Under the pieces are notes generated by a model, which ran no database searches, had not been told where the DNA came from, and saw nothing but the letters and a program-made list of their open reading frames with translations. From NCBI GenBank assembly GCA_016201275.1, contig JACQDB010000131.1, positions 1 through 47,102 of the forward strand: a DNA stretch of 47,102 bases. The letters are read 5' to 3'. Within the stretch, counting starts at the first letter, position 1; every line of letters begins with the position of its first letter. This document shows, one piece after another, positions 46,317 through 47,102 of the stretch. The stretch comes from Acidobacteriota bacterium. Lineage in GTDB: Bacteria > Acidobacteriota > Blastocatellia > UBA7656. The position numbers were made by a program, and so were the translations under genes.

Positions 46317-47102
46317 ATGAAAAAGCAAAGAATCCTTTGGCGTTTTCTGAGTGTTGCCGCTAACGCTATCTGTGCTGCCACCTTCTGCGGTTTCGCCGGA
46401 GGCTTCTGGTGGGTCTTTGACCTGTTCTCTCATTTTCGCGTTCAATATTTGCTTTCGCTTTCCTTTCTACTGAGTCTTTTCCTGTTAGGCAAAAAGTTTC
46501 GTCTTGCAACCGTCTTGATGTTGTGCGCGGCGATAAATCTTGGCTGCATCCTGCCGTATTATTCAACGCCTCAAACAACCAGCAGTCAGCCCCCAACCTT
46601 CCTGCGAGTGATTTCATTCAATGTTTACAATGAGAATAAAAGCTATGAGCGTGTGAAGCAGTTCCTTGTTGAAAACAATGCCGACATTGTGCTTTTGATG
46701 GAGGTGGACGGCGCCTGGATTGAAGCCCTCGAAGAGTTGTCGCCGCTCTATCCATACCACAAGTACGAACCCGGTAAAGAGGATTTCGGCATCGCCCTCT
46801 ATAGCAAGCAGCCCCCGCTCTCCTGTGAATTTGTTTATCTGGGGCAAGCCGGAGTGCCTTCCGCCGTAGGCGTCTTCGATCTTGCTGGCAAACGATTCAC
46901 CCTGCTTGGCACACATCTTTTTCCGCCGTTAAGCGAAGCGATGGCAAATTTGAGAAGCAATCAGGTCGAAGCGATTGCCACCTATCTGGCAGCCGTGCCG
47001 GAGCCTAAAATCTTGCTCGGTGATTTGAATATGTCGCCCTGGTCGCATAGTTTCAAGTGCTTGCTGGCGACGACGGGATTGACCGACAGCGCCAAAGGTA
47101 GA
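46317..47102 (+). CDS. Endonuclease/exonuclease/phosphatase-fold membrane protein (3' end cut)
   Basis: The ATG at 46317 opens a frame that stays open to the window end (262 codons). Three hydrophobic segments come first (about residues 9-32, 41-58 and 62-76), so the protein is membrane-anchored. The EEP domain follows with SFNVYNEN, the metal-binding Glu in DIVLLMEVD, GTHLFPP and GDLNMSPWS. Such proteins are usually annotated as EEP family proteins; the exact substrate (nucleic acid, phospholipid or phosphosugar) is not known. The start has no clear Shine-Dalgarno. Confidence 0.85.
   Translation, partial: MKKQRILWRFLSVAANAICAATFCGFAGGFWWVFDLFSHFRVQYLLSLSFLLSLFLLGKKFRLATVLMLCAAINLGCILPYYSTPQTTSSQPPTFLRVISFNVYNENKSYERVKQFLVENNADIVLLMEVDGAWIEALEELSPLYPYHKYEPGKEDFGIALYSKQPPLSCEFVYLGQAGVPSAVGVFDLAGKRFTLLGTHLFPPLSEAMANLRSNQVEAIATYLAAVPEPKILLGDLNMSPWSHSFKCLLATTGLTDSAKGR

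Overview
The window is chromosomal DNA of roughly balanced GC content. Every convincing gene reads on the + strand and most have clear Shine-Dalgarno sites. The organism is probably an uncultured Acidobacteriota of the Blastocatellia type. That is an inference from a secreted delta-60 repeat protein, LolA-like and lipocalin-like secreted proteins, REPIN-like palindromes and a large hybrid NRPS-PKS locus. No rRNA or marker gene is present to prove it.

Bases 1 to about 36.4 kb are a hybrid NRPS/PKS biosynthetic locus that enters from the left edge. In order it encodes: an NRPS cut by the edge (A-PCP-C-A-PCP, second A domain with a beta-alanine-like code); a PKS (KS-AT-KR-ACP, malonyl-type AT); a PKS-NRPS hybrid (KS, decayed AT, ACP, C-A-PCP); a 1.3 kb gene-free stretch with palindromes; a flavin-dependent halogenase; an NRPS with a terminal thioester reductase (C*-A-PCP-TD); a LanB-like protein of the tRNA-dependent peptide-modifying family; an NRPS with a divergent A domain (C-A*-PCP); a fused 2-oxoacid dehydrogenase E1; its E2 with an unusual Cys-rich tail; a lipoyl synthase; a DAHP synthase; an MbtH protein fused to an unknown domain; and a lone ABC ATPase. 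No thioesterase, phosphopantetheinyl transferase, flavin reductase, E3 subunit, transporter permease or regulator is seen in the window.

How these could work together (inference): DAHP synthase feeds the shikimate pathway and so aromatic amino acids or aryl-2-oxoacids. E1/E2, lipoylated by the local LipA, could turn a 2-oxoacid into an acyl thioester. The NRPS/PKS proteins, helped by the MbtH domain, build a peptide-polyketide containing beta-alanine and a malonate unit. The halogenase halogenates a building block or tethered intermediate, and the reductase domain releases an aldehyde or alcohol. The LanB-like protein may add an amino acid from aminoacyl-tRNA. The lipoyl-dependent dehydrogenase set, the LanB-like gene and the MbtH fusion make this locus unusual.

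From 36.4 to 38.6 kb lie a REPIN-like element within a 26-bp direct repeat, a LolA-like secreted protein and a frameshifted zinc-ribbon gene. From 38.6 to 41.9 kb is a copper cassette: a multicopper oxidase with a Tat-like leader, an SCO-type copper chaperone and a secreted protein overlapping it by ATGA. At 42.1 to 43.8 kb is the delta-60 repeat protein. From 44 kb to the end are UDP-GlcNAc 2-epimerase, GDP-mannose 4,6-dehydratase and an endonuclease/exonuclease/phosphatase-fold membrane protein cut by the right edge.
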